Shown here piece by piece: positions 8,331 through 17,040 of a stretch of 38,206 nucleotides of DNA. The notes under the pieces are model-generated. The model did no database searches and was not told where the DNA came from. It saw nothing but the letters and a program-made list of their open reading frames with translations. Origin of the DNA: Priapulus caudatus (Eukaryota > Priapulida > Priapulimorpha > Priapulimorphida > Priapulidae); assembly GCF_000485595.1 (NCBI RefSeq), contig NW_014577352.1, forward strand, positions 9,080-47,285, given 5' to 3'. A program made the translations under genes and the position numbers. Position 1 is the first letter of the stretch. Each line of letters starts with the position of its first letter.

Positions 8331-9357
8331 TCTCCATGGTTTTGCTCTGCGCGTGATTCTTCAAGTAGCTTTTTAGCTAGCGCGAGAAAGAATCTTCGGG
8401 TTACGAGAAAACATCGCAAGGAACAACAACAAGATTTATAACACAACATCACTATACAAGACTAACTATACTATACTCTAACGCTTACACGCCATTTCAC
8501 AGGTCGCAGGCAGCAGGCAGGTCCTCAGTCAGTGATGTCCAGCGGCGACGGTAGCGTGGTGACGAGAGCAGGTGAGAGCAGTGCGGTGCTGACAGCGTCG
8601 TGAACTGTTTCCGTCTTTCTGTCCAAATCGGTCGGTATTTATGCTTCTGGAGGTATGCGTGGCCCGAGCGTGGGTCAAGGCCTTGTTGACGGTGGTGGTG
8701 CAAGACGTGTCATCATCTCCAACATTTTTATGAGTGACTGAAGGTAAGAAGCTGTGGACGCTTCTTGAATCTGGTGTGGGAATCGCGGCAGTTCGATTCA
8801 TGTTCTCATAGTTCACATAGTTCACATTTGTCGGCTGCGTTCGTTCGGAGGCGTTTGTTCTTTATCAGCATGCGACATCAAGGTGTGATGTGTTTTCCCT
8901 CGGCCTTGTGTAGGTGCTAAAGTGTCACTCTGCCGTCGTGGGGGATAACTTTTACTCGTGTTCCAGTGACTCAGTTTCTTGGGATGGCTGGGTGGCGTCC
9001 TTCGCTTGTTGCCTTGACTGCAAGTCAATTGTCGACTAAAATAACCTATGACGTGATCTGCTTAAGTTAAACGACCCGTTTCGCTAGGTTTTATACTAGG
9101 TTAAATAATTCGATATCTACGTCATTACAATTGCGTCCTGTCCTCCAGTAGGTGACTTTGGAGATAAAACGTGTGTGTGTGTGTTTGTGTTCATATATAG
9201 AAGTTCTTGCTGCATCAACAGCTGTTGTTTGGCTTGACAAGTATAGGTGCCGATTCCCTACCACACCCATCAGTCCTGCAAAACCTGCGTAGTAATTGGT
9301 GAGAACAGTTTTAAGTCTGTAATTTGTTTTGGGTCTCTCGCGTAGTCTTGCTCTCGC
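8331..9357. other. Intergenic stretch without a supported gene
   Basis: No domain is recognised in either strand. Two weak signals exist: a plus-strand ATG (8535) followed by a GCAG/GTGAGA donor-like site at 8581/8582, and a minus-strand TATA-like CATAAATACC (8634-8643) followed about 30 bp later by AACAGTTCAC, an LTR-style promoter. Neither is enough to call a gene or an element. Confidence 0.3.
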
Positions 9358-9521
9358 TCTCACACACACTCTCTCTCACTCACACTCACTCACACGGTTT
9401 TACAAGTTTTTCGCGATCCGGTTGTTGGAATTCCATTGAGCATAACACACACACGCACACGCACACGCACAAACAGACAAACACGCACAGCCTGCCTGCC
9501 CGCCTGCCTGCCTGCCTGCCC
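9358..9521. repeat. CACTCT, CACACG and CCTG microsatellites
   Basis: Consecutive CT/CA-rich, CACACG and CCTGCCTG runs. The CCTG part at 9489-9521 corresponds to a much longer CCTG/CATG array (18370-18625) in the second copy of this locus. Confidence 0.85.
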
Positions 9522-9523
9522 AA

Positions 9524-9691
9524 CACTGCAGGTGCACACATCCACAGCTTATTAATTAGTGTTTAAACAAAGGATTACGACACTCGCTCCGGCTTATTTG
9601 CCAATAAGGGCCGCGCTCAACTAATTGATACGTTGAGTAAACTAATAGTAGTGAGATACCGAGGCGTGCCACACAGAGGCACCTGCAGTGC
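9524..9691. mobile_element. Small element or hairpin with 12-bp inverted termini
   Basis: CACTGCAGGTGC (9524-9535) is the exact reverse complement of GCACCTGCAGTG (9680-9691). The 144 bp between are AT-rich and non-coding, with TTATTAATTAGTG. The structure fits a very short MITE; the termini are short, so chance pairing is possible. The same arrangement exists in the second copy. Confidence 0.35.
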
Positions 9692-9784
9692 TTAGCACCG
9701 CCGGCCGAATGACCATCTAGCGCTCGTAGCGTGCGGCGAACGACCTACGCAACACCAACTTATTAGAAATGATGGCCAGCCACA

Positions 9785-9797
9785 CACCTCTCTCTCT

Positions 9798-9882
<85 letters not shown>
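9785..9882. repeat. CT microsatellite followed by TA microsatellite
   Basis: About 65 bp of CT repeat lead into about 24 bp of TA repeat. The second copy at 18905-18980 is shorter and interrupted. A further TA run lies at 9969-9986. Confidence 0.95.
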
Positions 9883-9883
<1 letters not shown>

Positions 9884-9889
9884 CGCCAG

Positions 9890-9924
9890 GGGTTAATAAT
9901 AACAAAATTTGTCATTATTAACCC
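9890..9924. repeat. 35-bp near-perfect palindrome
   Basis: Arms 9890-9906 and 9908-9924 pair at 16 of 17 positions around a single central base. They contain TTAATAAT and ATTATTAA, core sites of the kind bound by homeodomains. The palindrome is still visible in the second copy at about 18985-19020. Confidence 0.8.
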
Positions 9925-9991
9925 TTGATATCGCTTTAGCTCTAGCTATTTCGCTCTTTTTCTTTTTCTATATATATATATATATATCATC

Positions 9992-10036
9992 GCGTGAGTG
10001 ATCGACTGAGTGAGCGATCGACTGAGTCAGCGATCG
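9992..10036. repeat. 16-bp tandem repeat, about three units
   Basis: Units of GCGATCGACTGAGTGA type repeat about three times with small changes. The corresponding stretch at about 19100-19152 is degraded. Confidence 0.75.
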
Positions 10037-10243
10037 ACGGTAGATGAATTTCAATCAGTCAAGTACACAAACAAATACACGCGATAGGCTAGCAATAATC
10101 ATCGCTGCACGTCATTGGTCGACCGCTGCTTGGGCTTCCGGTAAGTGCCTCCTCACTCGTCGCCTGTCATACAACCATCCGCTTATTAATTTCAAAACAT
10201 TACGCGCTATCGCATTATAGCGTTTATGATCTATATCATAGTA

Positions 10244-10279
10244 CCGATCCACCGATCCACCGATCCACCGATCCACCGT
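10244..10279. repeat. 8-bp tandem repeat CCGATCCA
   Basis: Four or more units of CCGATCCA in a row. The second copy at about 19366-19390 has fewer, interrupted units. Confidence 0.9.
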
Positions 10280-10490
10280 GTTCATCAAGTTATTTTCCTA
10301 CCGAAAAAAACTCGTGACGAGGGGCAGATTTCAAGCGGTGCGTGTTCTTCGCAGGGATAATATTTGTTTGTCATAATAATTTAATTTAGGCGAACCACGG
10401 CAGCAGCGGTTATTGGTTGGGTAAATTATTTCATAAACCGACACTCTGTAGATATAACACTATACTATGCGAGCGTCACGCGGTACTAAT

Positions 10491-10546
10491 TGTGCACAGA
10501 CGATGATGATGACGATATTGTGCACAGACGATGATGATGACGATAT
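10491..10546. repeat. Exact 28-bp tandem duplication
   Basis: Bases 10491-10518 recur exactly at 10519-10546 (unit beginning TGTGCACAGACGATG). The second copy of the block has a single unit near 19625. Confidence 0.95.
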
Positions 10547-10745
10547 TGTGTGCACGTGCACGTGACGTGGGTCGTTCTAAATCGACGCCATGATTGTGAT
10601 GCTTGATCACGCCCCGCAACAGTAATTAATAAAGCAATGTTTAATTGATTTAACAAATTAGGCATTAAACACACACACACACACATATATATTTATATGT
10701 ATGTATATATTATACACACACACATACTCGCGCAGAAAACGCATC

Positions 10746-10864
10746 TGAGGGGGTCTAATTTCAAAAAATTCTGGGGGAGAGACCCAAGACCCCCCCTTCG
10801 CGTGCTCCTGTACACGCCCCTGGTTTCGCCCCCCCCCTAAGAAAATACCCTGGCGCCGCCCCTG
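10746..10864 (-). mobile_element. Terminal fragment of a hAT-like DNA transposon
   Basis: Read on the minus strand the segment begins CAGGGGCGGCGCCAGGG, matching the general style of hAT terminal inverted repeats in animals, and continues with C/G-homopolymer-rich sequence typical of such non-autonomous copies. The partner terminus was not found, so this appears to be a truncated end. The assignment rests on motif resemblance only. Confidence 0.35.
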
Positions 10865-10869
10865 TGCCT

Positions 10870-11480
10870 GAGTGAAGGAGTGGCAGGCAAAGGTTCATAT
10901 TTGGATCAGTGCTGGAACGGGGAGCGCTGTAGTCGCGTGCTTGAATGATAGAGGGACAGTCGAAGTTTGCATAGGTAGGGGTAGGATACAGGGACCCTAT
11001 ATAGGTAGGGGGAGAAGGAGGGTTGAGTGAAGTCATTTAGCGTCACAGTCGCTATGGTACTGCTCTTCACATGACATTGGCTGTCACAATCCATGTGTCC
11101 CCGGGGCAATCTCCAACTCGTCTTCTCCCTCTCCTTCTCTTTGTTTTCGCGTTCTGCCAAATGAATATATAATAGGTAATGTCTATTTATACGTCTTTTT
11201 TACGTATCACTATGACACAAGGTTCGCATTTCAACCAACCTTATCCTCATTCGACCTCTCGTTGCGAGAAATTGCCCACAAGACGTCGACAATGATGATG
11301 ATTATGATGAATTGTCCGAGTGTGAACTCGACCTAGTTACTCATTAAAACTCTGGGGTATATATCATCGGCGGGACGATGTGAAGATCTGTTATATCGAT
11401 GTGAATGTCCATATCTGAGATGTTATATCTAGTGCAGTGGACACCGACAAGTACAAGAACATAATATAATATATTGCATC
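10870..11480. other. Non-coding stretch, nothing specific seen
   Basis: Short repeats of GTAGGGG type occur at about 10973-11012. Small open frames on the minus strand look like chance. No RNA or mobile element is recognised. Confidence 0.5.
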
Positions 11481-11580
11481 GGAAAGCGTTCTAGCGGCGT
11501 CAAGGCGCGTGACGAGCGAGCGGATTTTTCACTAGAAAATAGCGAAATAACCCGTCGGAAATGTTTTTGTTGCGCAGTAG

Positions 11581-11901
11581 CTAGGCGGTCAGTCGCTGAC
11601 GTCCAAAAACGGGGCGTCGTCTCCTATAGCAATCTGTCAACGCTCCAAGGTCACACCGCGGGTTCGGTGCATGTACGCAAGACTGGCTGGATGCACTGGT
11701 TAGACATGACGTATAGAGGGGCTGGGGATCGCTACAGGGCGTAGATCCACTGTCACTTCTCTGCGGCAGAGGAGTGGCTGACTTGAAGACTGTATAGTCA
11801 ATTCGCCCTCCCTCGCTGTATTTATTAAAAAAAACTTGTTGTGATATATGTAACAATGTAATATACTTGAAAGCGTAAATAAATTTCAAAATTAAAAAAA
11901 A
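11581..11901 (+). other. 3' end of a polyadenylated transcript or retroposed copy
   Basis: An AATAAA signal at about 11877-11882 is followed about 10 bp later by a genomic A-rich run (about 11893-11904, one interrupting base pair before TTAAAAATC). Upstream lie about 300 bp of GC-balanced unique sequence without a long frame. A genomic poly(A) right after a signal is the hallmark of LINE/SINE or processed-transcript insertion on the plus strand. A true gene 3' end with a chance A-run is the alternative. No target duplication was found. Confidence 0.4.
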
Positions 11902-12204
11902 AAAATTAAAAATCTCTGCTAGCGTTCGACGAGCTTATCACTTGATGCCATTAAGTTGTAAAGTTAGAAACTGTATGATAACCTCGCTGGTTAGTATGCT
12001 ATTTGCAGCGGTGGCCGCCGCCGCCACGTGATGATTCAAGCAGCAATTAGTAGACTCACTGTTTCAACTTTACTTACTTCGGCTTTTCTTAGAACTTTCG
12101 AACTTTTCCTACTTACTTGTTGCTGTTTCCGACAAAAACAGTGGCTGCGATATAAACCGACATCGCTGCAATCCAATCCTGCCTTTCCTTCCTTTCCCGT
12201 ACAG

Positions 12205-12345
12205 GATCTGCAGAACTTCGGTGAGGGGAGGAAGAAACGCCACGAGGTCATCGCGAGCGTGAAGGCACAGAGCGAGCCACTAGATGGCGCTCCGCCCGCC
12301 AACAGGCCGGTTTACGTTCCGAAGCGAGCGATACCGACGGTCAAG
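12205..12345 (+). CDS. Candidate internal exon A of an unrecognised gene
   Basis: A strong acceptor (pyrimidine-rich run ending TTTCCCGTACAG at 12204) opens a 141-bp segment that ends at a GT donor (TCAAG/GTACTA). Read in frame from its first base it gives 47 codons without a stop, starting DLQNFGEGRKKRHEVIASVK and ending PKRAIPTVK, so both ends are phase 0. It is GC-richer than its surroundings. The peptide is basic and hydrophilic and I do not recognise the family. Its phase agrees with the exon at 13404-13487, 1058 bp downstream on the same strand. No domain, start or stop is visible. Confidence 0.45.
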
Positions 12346-13403
12346 GTACTACCCTGTCGTTTACTCACTTACGTATCTGTGATGTCGTACGTATATATGT
12401 TTACTTGTTTACGTGTCACGTGAGCAAAATATTAAAAATATTGAAAATGTGTAATAATTAGATGTTGAAACTGCTTGTACTAATCCCAAAGAAAGATTGT
12501 AAGGAGATGGAGAGCGTGCCTGTGATTCATTCAAGATTTAACAATCGTTAACGTGTAATATGTGCAATAACCGTTGTTAATCAGGCGAGGACTATAATAT
12601 ATGTACATATAAATGTGTATGTGAAATTAGCAAATTGGTCCAACATTCCCTCGTCCGTCGAGTTAATTCTTCTGTAGCGAAACCCCGCTTGTGAATTGAT
12701 GCTGTAGCAATAATGCCCGCCCGGAGCTCCACCTGGTGGCTTTCTTTGTAATCTCTGTCGAGGTGAACGCGCTGCCGGCCTCTGCTTGCTCTCGCTAGAC
12801 TATCTGAGAGATGATAAAGCTTGGTAGACAAGTGTGATGTTATGTTAGAAGCCCGTGTGGTTTTATGGCTGGCAGGTGGTCCCACGCGAGGGAAGAGCGA
12901 ATAGCTCGCAGCGTAGTCGCAAAAAAGTGACGCGTTCGATTTCTAATGACCGTGTTAACGATGCGGCGGATTTCACGCAATGGCGGTTTTTTTTCGATGT
13001 GGGCGATTTTATTTTACGTCTTGCAGTACGCGTGTGTGGGTACTCTTCGTTACTATACTCTCCCAACTGTAACATCCGTGATGCCAATCTAGATGCACGC
13101 GTGGGAGTTTCCGTTGCGACTATATCTCATTATAAATTATTACGGCAGCAAGCAGTCTCGGCTAAGCTGTATGTCATAAAGAAGTCCATCGCCGAAAATC
13201 TCACTTCAGCTTCTAATGGTTATCTGCGATAATGCGGTAGCTATATATATATATATATATATTAGGCCTATATATGTATATTACTATATATATTTATATA
13301 TATTTATATACGTATACCACCAGGGATCTGCCATGAACCACCTCCATACGACCTTCCTTTCTACAGGGTTGGATAATCAATATGGCGTCGTGATGTTTTT
13401 CAG
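12346..13403 (+). other. Putative intron between candidate exons A and B
   Basis: Starts GTACTA and ends TGATGTTTTTCAG. It contains AT-rich DNA, a TA microsatellite (13242-13315) and no supported coding frame. Confidence 0.35.
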
Positions 13404-13487
13404 GAGTTGATAGGCAAGTCGCTGCCGATGATCGGTACCTTTGGCGACCTTGACAACACACAGCAACAGGTGGCGCTGATCGACGAG
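13404..13487 (+). CDS. Candidate internal exon B of the same unrecognised gene
   Basis: An acceptor (GTTTTTCAG) precedes and a good donor (GAG/GTGAGC) follows an 84-bp segment. In phase 0 it reads 28 codons without a stop: ELIGKSLPMIGTFGDLDN and then TQQQVALIDE. Both borders are phase 0, as in the exon at 12205-12345, so the two join without a frame change. The sequence looks like an ordinary conserved soluble or coiled-coil-adjacent segment, but I cannot name the protein. Further exons would be expected upstream and beyond 13488; none was found before the sequence quality drops. Confidence 0.45.
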
Positions 13488-13615
13488 GTGAGCATTCTGG
13501 GAAGGGTAGCGCGCATACTGGTAGGGTGTAGCGAATTCATTCAGAGTAGGACCTGCTGCGATCATTCTCGTTTTATTGCCATTTATATGCACATGCATTG
13601 TCTTCGTGCTTGAGT

Positions 13616-13795
13616 TCAGTGCTAGGGTGTAGGTTATTGTCAGTGTTAGGGTTAGAGTTATTGTCAGTGTTAGGGTTAGAGTTATTGTCAGTGTTAGGGT
13701 TGGAGTTATTGTTAGAGTTAGGGTTGGAGTTATTACTAGAGTGTGGGTTAGAGTTAGGGTTGGTGTTATTGTTAGAGTTAGGGTTGGAGTAGACC
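13616..13795 (+). repeat. TTAGGG-like degenerate tandem array
   Basis: Units of about 24 and 18 bp built around GTTAGGGTTAGAGTTATT repeat about eight times, with TTAGGG, TTGGAG and TTAGAG variants. This resembles an interstitial, diverged telomeric repeat. It lies directly downstream (on the minus strand) of a reverse-transcriptase fragment. Confidence 0.85.
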
Positions 13796-13859
13796 GAATA
13801 ATTCTATCCCATATAACCTTTTTTATATCTTGGTGAGGGTTATATTGGTGTTCTTTAGG

Positions 13860-14292
13860 TAAGCAATATTCTTGCTTCCTGAATACAAATTTCTTTTCGT
13901 TCAGTCTAATGTTCCTCTCACGACATCGCTCCAGGAACGCTCGGACATGTATCAGGTGGTCTTCATCATTCTTCCCATACACGAGGGAATCATCTACCAC
14001 TCTTACGATGTTGTCTAGGCCATGAAGGGATTCTGACATGCGGCGGTTGTAGTGCTCTGAAATACTGTTTATTCCGAACGGCGCCCTCTCATACCTAAAA
14101 CGTCCAAACGGCGTTATGAACGTAGTCAAGTCCTTCGATTCCTCTGCTATTTCGAGTTGGTGGTACCCTTTCTGGGCATCAAATTTCGTGAACAGAGATG
14201 CTTCGTTGGCTTGAATGTTCTGAACTGTCTCCAGGACAGATGGTGACTCGTAGACCTCGCGCCTACCAGTAGTTTTATAAGTGATTAGTTGT
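13860..14292 (-). pseudogene. pol: Ty3/Gypsy reverse-transcriptase fragment
   Basis: On the minus strand an open frame of about 140 codons shows ordered reverse-transcriptase motifs: LFTKFDAQKGYHQLEI (first catalytic Asp region), LTTFITPFGRFRYERAPFGI, then VVDDSLVYG (the Y-x-D-D box with Val in place of Tyr), and a thumb-side helix with ERCRERNIRLNEKKFVF. Fingers upstream and RNase H downstream are missing. It lies antisense to candidate exons A and B, downstream of them. The frame runs on, without similarity, into the TTAGGG-like array. This element is distinct from the one at 2975-7639, which lacks its own RT. Confidence 0.8.
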
Positions 14293-14496
14293 AGTTAGAA
14301 ATACGTGTAGGCCTACATGCGCCGCGACATAACGCGTTGTTCTGTCACATAATCGCATCATCGCCCGTCTATCGGGTGCGCATATGTAGCAATATAATAT
14401 TATATTATAATATATATAGTTGATACGTATATATAGCACTAGACGTTTATGAAATATATGTATAATTAAGTATAAGTTCATTATAGGGTATTGTTG

Positions 14497-14618
14497 TTAT
14501 TACAGGCATGCGTTTATCTATAGCTATATAAATATATAAATATAAATAAATTATATTAATACTTATATTATATATATATATAAATAATATATAGGAAATA
14601 AACGCATGCCTATAATAA
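14497..14618. repeat. Inverted repeat with 20-bp arms and AT-rich loop
   Basis: Bases 14497-14516 and 14599-14618 are reverse complements at 19 of 20 positions (core AGGCATGCGTTTA). The 82-bp loop is nearly pure A/T. It may be a MITE or a cruciform-forming hairpin. Confidence 0.75.
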
Positions 14619-14782
14619 AAAATCCTTATATTAATCTATTTATATTAATTATATGGAAATCGCATACTTTCGCATACGCGCGCGGACGTGCGTGGGGTGG
14701 TGTGGGTGGGCGGTAGTGAATGGCATAATTTATATATAGTAGAAAAGTTCTTGGGTTTCACGATATTCAGTTGTTAATATTT

Positions 14783-14883
14783 GAAAAAAGAATAATTTGA
14801 CATTCCGTTATACACTCGCGCTTTCAACTTTTGCAAAGATGAAGGCGCTAGTGTATAACGGAATGTCGAATTATTCTTTTTTC
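14783..14883. mobile_element. Foldback element: 39-bp arms, short loop
   Basis: Arms 14783-14821 and 14845-14883 are reverse complements with two mismatches; the loop is 23 bp. The outer ends are GAAAAAAG and CTTTTTTC, set in AT-rich flanks. Such compact hairpins are typical of palindromic MITEs. Confidence 0.7.
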
Positions 14884-14969
14884 ATATATATATATACAGT
14901 ATATATAACAATGATACGTAACATTCCATCATCTTATGATTTTGATTAAGATCCATTTCTTTATTTAAA

Positions 14970-14970
<1 letters not shown>

Positions 14971-15003
<33 letters not shown>

Positions 15004-15010
15004 CACACAC

Positions 15011-15052
<42 letters not shown>

Positions 15053-15064
15053 TATATATATATA

Positions 15065-15095
<31 letters not shown>

Positions 15096-15100
15096 TCGAC
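14971..15100. repeat. CA microsatellite followed by TA/TG microsatellite
   Basis: Roughly 80 bp of CA repeats with GA/AA interruptions, then TATATA, TGTGTG and TATATA. This lies at the junction between clean sequence and the noisy second copy of the homeobox region. Confidence 0.9.
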
Positions 15101-15108
15101 GTGCCTAC

Positions 15109-15561
15109 CTGCGTACTCTCCGAAGCGAGGCAGGAAGACTCCGGTTGCGTGCTAGCCAGTCCATCGGCACCATGCCAGCCTGCCGCTGCCTTCATCGCCT
15201 GCTCGGCCACTGCCCGATGGAACCCGCTGTTGCCGCCAACATCGGGAAGTGGTGCGGGCCGTACGCGGCGTACGCATAACCGGGTGACCGGCGAACACTG
15301 GCCATCGCCGCGCCGCCATTGCGCCGGTTGTAGGTTGGCAGGCCGGGCCGCGTCGATGCCGCGTGAAGTCCCGCGCGGTGGGTAGCGGTGAGAGAGGCTC
15401 CAGCGCTCGACAACGCATGCGACTTGACCTGACGGAAGGCGGTGACGCGCGGCGGCGGCGGCTGCGGCGGTTATGATATGATGACGGAGCCCGGCGGCGC
15501 CGGCGTCCTGTCCTTGCCTAGCCAGGGCGTCTATGCTGAACGACTTCGAGGTCCTTGTCAT
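15109..15561 (-). pseudogene. Second, indel-ridden copy of the MNX-like exon, with the exon-end splice donor
   Basis: This segment aligns with 1-455 but carries many one- and two-base insertions and deletions, so SKSFSIDALA is followed by frame loss and later AVAEQAMKAA reappears in frame. The mismatches spare no domain, which fits sequencing error better than decay. It extends further than the first copy: after TGVFLP it reads RFGEYA and then GCAG/GTAGGC at 15109/15108, a good splice donor just before where the homeodomain is expected in this family. Confidence 0.7.
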
Positions 15562-16446
15562 TCGTGCGTTAGCGTGAGATGAGTGAGGGAGTGAGTGAGT
15601 GATGTGAGTGAGTGACTTCGTGAGTGAGTGCAGTGAGGGAGTGATGTGAACAGTGGAGTGAGTGAGTGAGTGAGTGAGTGAAGTGAGTGGTGAGTGGGTG
15701 ACGTGAATTGGTCGTGAGTGAGTGTGTGTGCGCGCGTTGGCTGTGTTCGATGTTATTTTGTATGTGCCTGTGCCGCGCGTTCGTGCGCGTGTGTTGTGTA
15801 TTTGTATGTCCGGGCGCGCGCGATGCGTGCGCGGGTGGGTGTGTGCGTCGCGCGCGTGTGTGTATGGCAATGATACAAACGGTGACAGACGAGCGCGGGA
15901 AGCTTGGAACGGAAGCGCGAGCGTTTGCCTTTCCGAGAGGGGCGAGCGCGACACGTGTTATATACGATTCCCGTTCGCTAGGCAGGGCGATGTGAGAGCG
16001 AGGCGGTCGACAGCGACTCCTTGGCAGGAGGAGGAGGCACCGTCTTGAAATGTGGTCGAGCGTGCTGTACGGATCGGCTGCTCCGACCACGAGCACTATT
16101 AATCGCCGTATCAGAAGGCACTCTACGCTGTGCGCGCTGCTTGGTGCGTACGCGCGTGCGTTATTGGGATGGCGCACATATTAGCAGAAGCCGTTGCAGA
16201 CGCGTAACCTGCTAACAATGGGCTGACTATAGGGTAAGTGTTCAGCGCGAAGGAGGGGGTTCTATAATTGCATCTCTCTTGCTTCCTCCTTTCTCTCTTT
16301 CTCTCTCTCCCTCTCTTTTCTTCTCTAATATTTCGACTTTACTCCCTCTTCTTATTTCTCTGCGTTCTATCTGTCCGCTTTTCTTTTGTCTGACATTCTC
16401 TCTCACTCGAATCTCTCTTATTTCTCTTACTATATTATATCTCTAC
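15109..16446. repeat. Block A', second copy of bases 1-1280
   Basis: The order is exon, GTGA tract (interrupted here), TG/GCGC tract, GC-rich promoter region, CT tract, ending at the same TATATCTCTA as the first copy. Indels are scattered throughout, while the overall order is unchanged. Confidence 0.85.
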
Positions 16447-16503
16447 CGCTCGCTCGCTACACTTTTCTCTTCCCTCTCTCTTTCTTGTTTCTTTCTTCTC
16501 TCT

Positions 16504-16548
<45 letters not shown>

Positions 16549-16598
16549 CTCTCTCTCTCACTCTCTCTCTCCTCTCTCACTCTCTCTCTCTCTCTTCT

Positions 16599-16638
<40 letters not shown>

Positions 16639-16650
16639 ACTGCTATAGTG
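16270..16650. repeat. CT-rich microsatellite tract
   Basis: Almost pure CT with TTC, TCA and CCT interruptions. Long apparent Ser/Leu frames here are artefacts of the repeat. Confidence 0.95.
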
Positions 16651-16659
16651 TGTGCATGT

Positions 16660-17040
16660 GATGTAGTCTCTGTGCTCTCTTCCTTTCGCCTGTCCGCTGG
16701 CGGCTCTCCATCTTCTCCCTGGCCCCAGTGTGAGTGTTAGACGTGAGTGCGTGGTCTACTCACCAGTCTGTCTGTAGAGAGTTTTTTGCTCGACTTATTT
16801 GCGGGTGGATTAACGCTCGGACTGTATCAGCGGAATGAGTAGACTCGGCGAGCGGCTGGCTGGGCGGAGGGACAGGGAGGGGTAAATCGCATCGCCTTCC
16901 TGAACGTCCATTAATTAGGCACTGCCGACGAGCGGGTGCCCGCGCGCGCGCGCGTGTGTGTGTGTACTCTCTTATAGTTCATTGTTTCAGAATAGACAAA
17001 CATTTCACTAGATTAAATTCGGGGGCAGGTATAAGCAGAG
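16660..17040. other. Short unique stretch between CT and CTG arrays
   Basis: No coding or RNA signal. It contains a CGCGCG/GTGTGT run at 16940-16965. Confidence 0.5.

Larger units (their letters stand above)
9505..10725. repeat. Block B, first copy of a duplicated non-coding block (second copy 18610-19835)
   Basis: From the CCTG run through the CA/TA repeats near 10725 the sequence is collinear with 18610-19835. This copy reads cleanly, while the other carries many one-base indels and fewer tandem units. Inside are inverted repeats, CT and TA microsatellites, an 8-mer and a 28-mer tandem repeat, and a good donor-like TTCCG/GTAAGTG at about 10140. No coding region is supported. Confidence 0.85.

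Noticed and set aside
12036..12302. Minus-strand frame of 88 codons
   Set aside because: Shadow of the candidate exon on the plus strand, which has proper splice borders.
13377..13610. Minus-strand continuation of the RT frame past the TTAGGG-like array
   Set aside because: Open, but with no similarity to RNase H or integrase; the plus strand there carries a better-supported splice-bounded exon.
15052..16177. Minus-strand frames of 200-300 codons across the second homeobox copy
   Set aside because: They are a patchwork of the exon in changing frames joined to microsatellite peptides, not a real protein.
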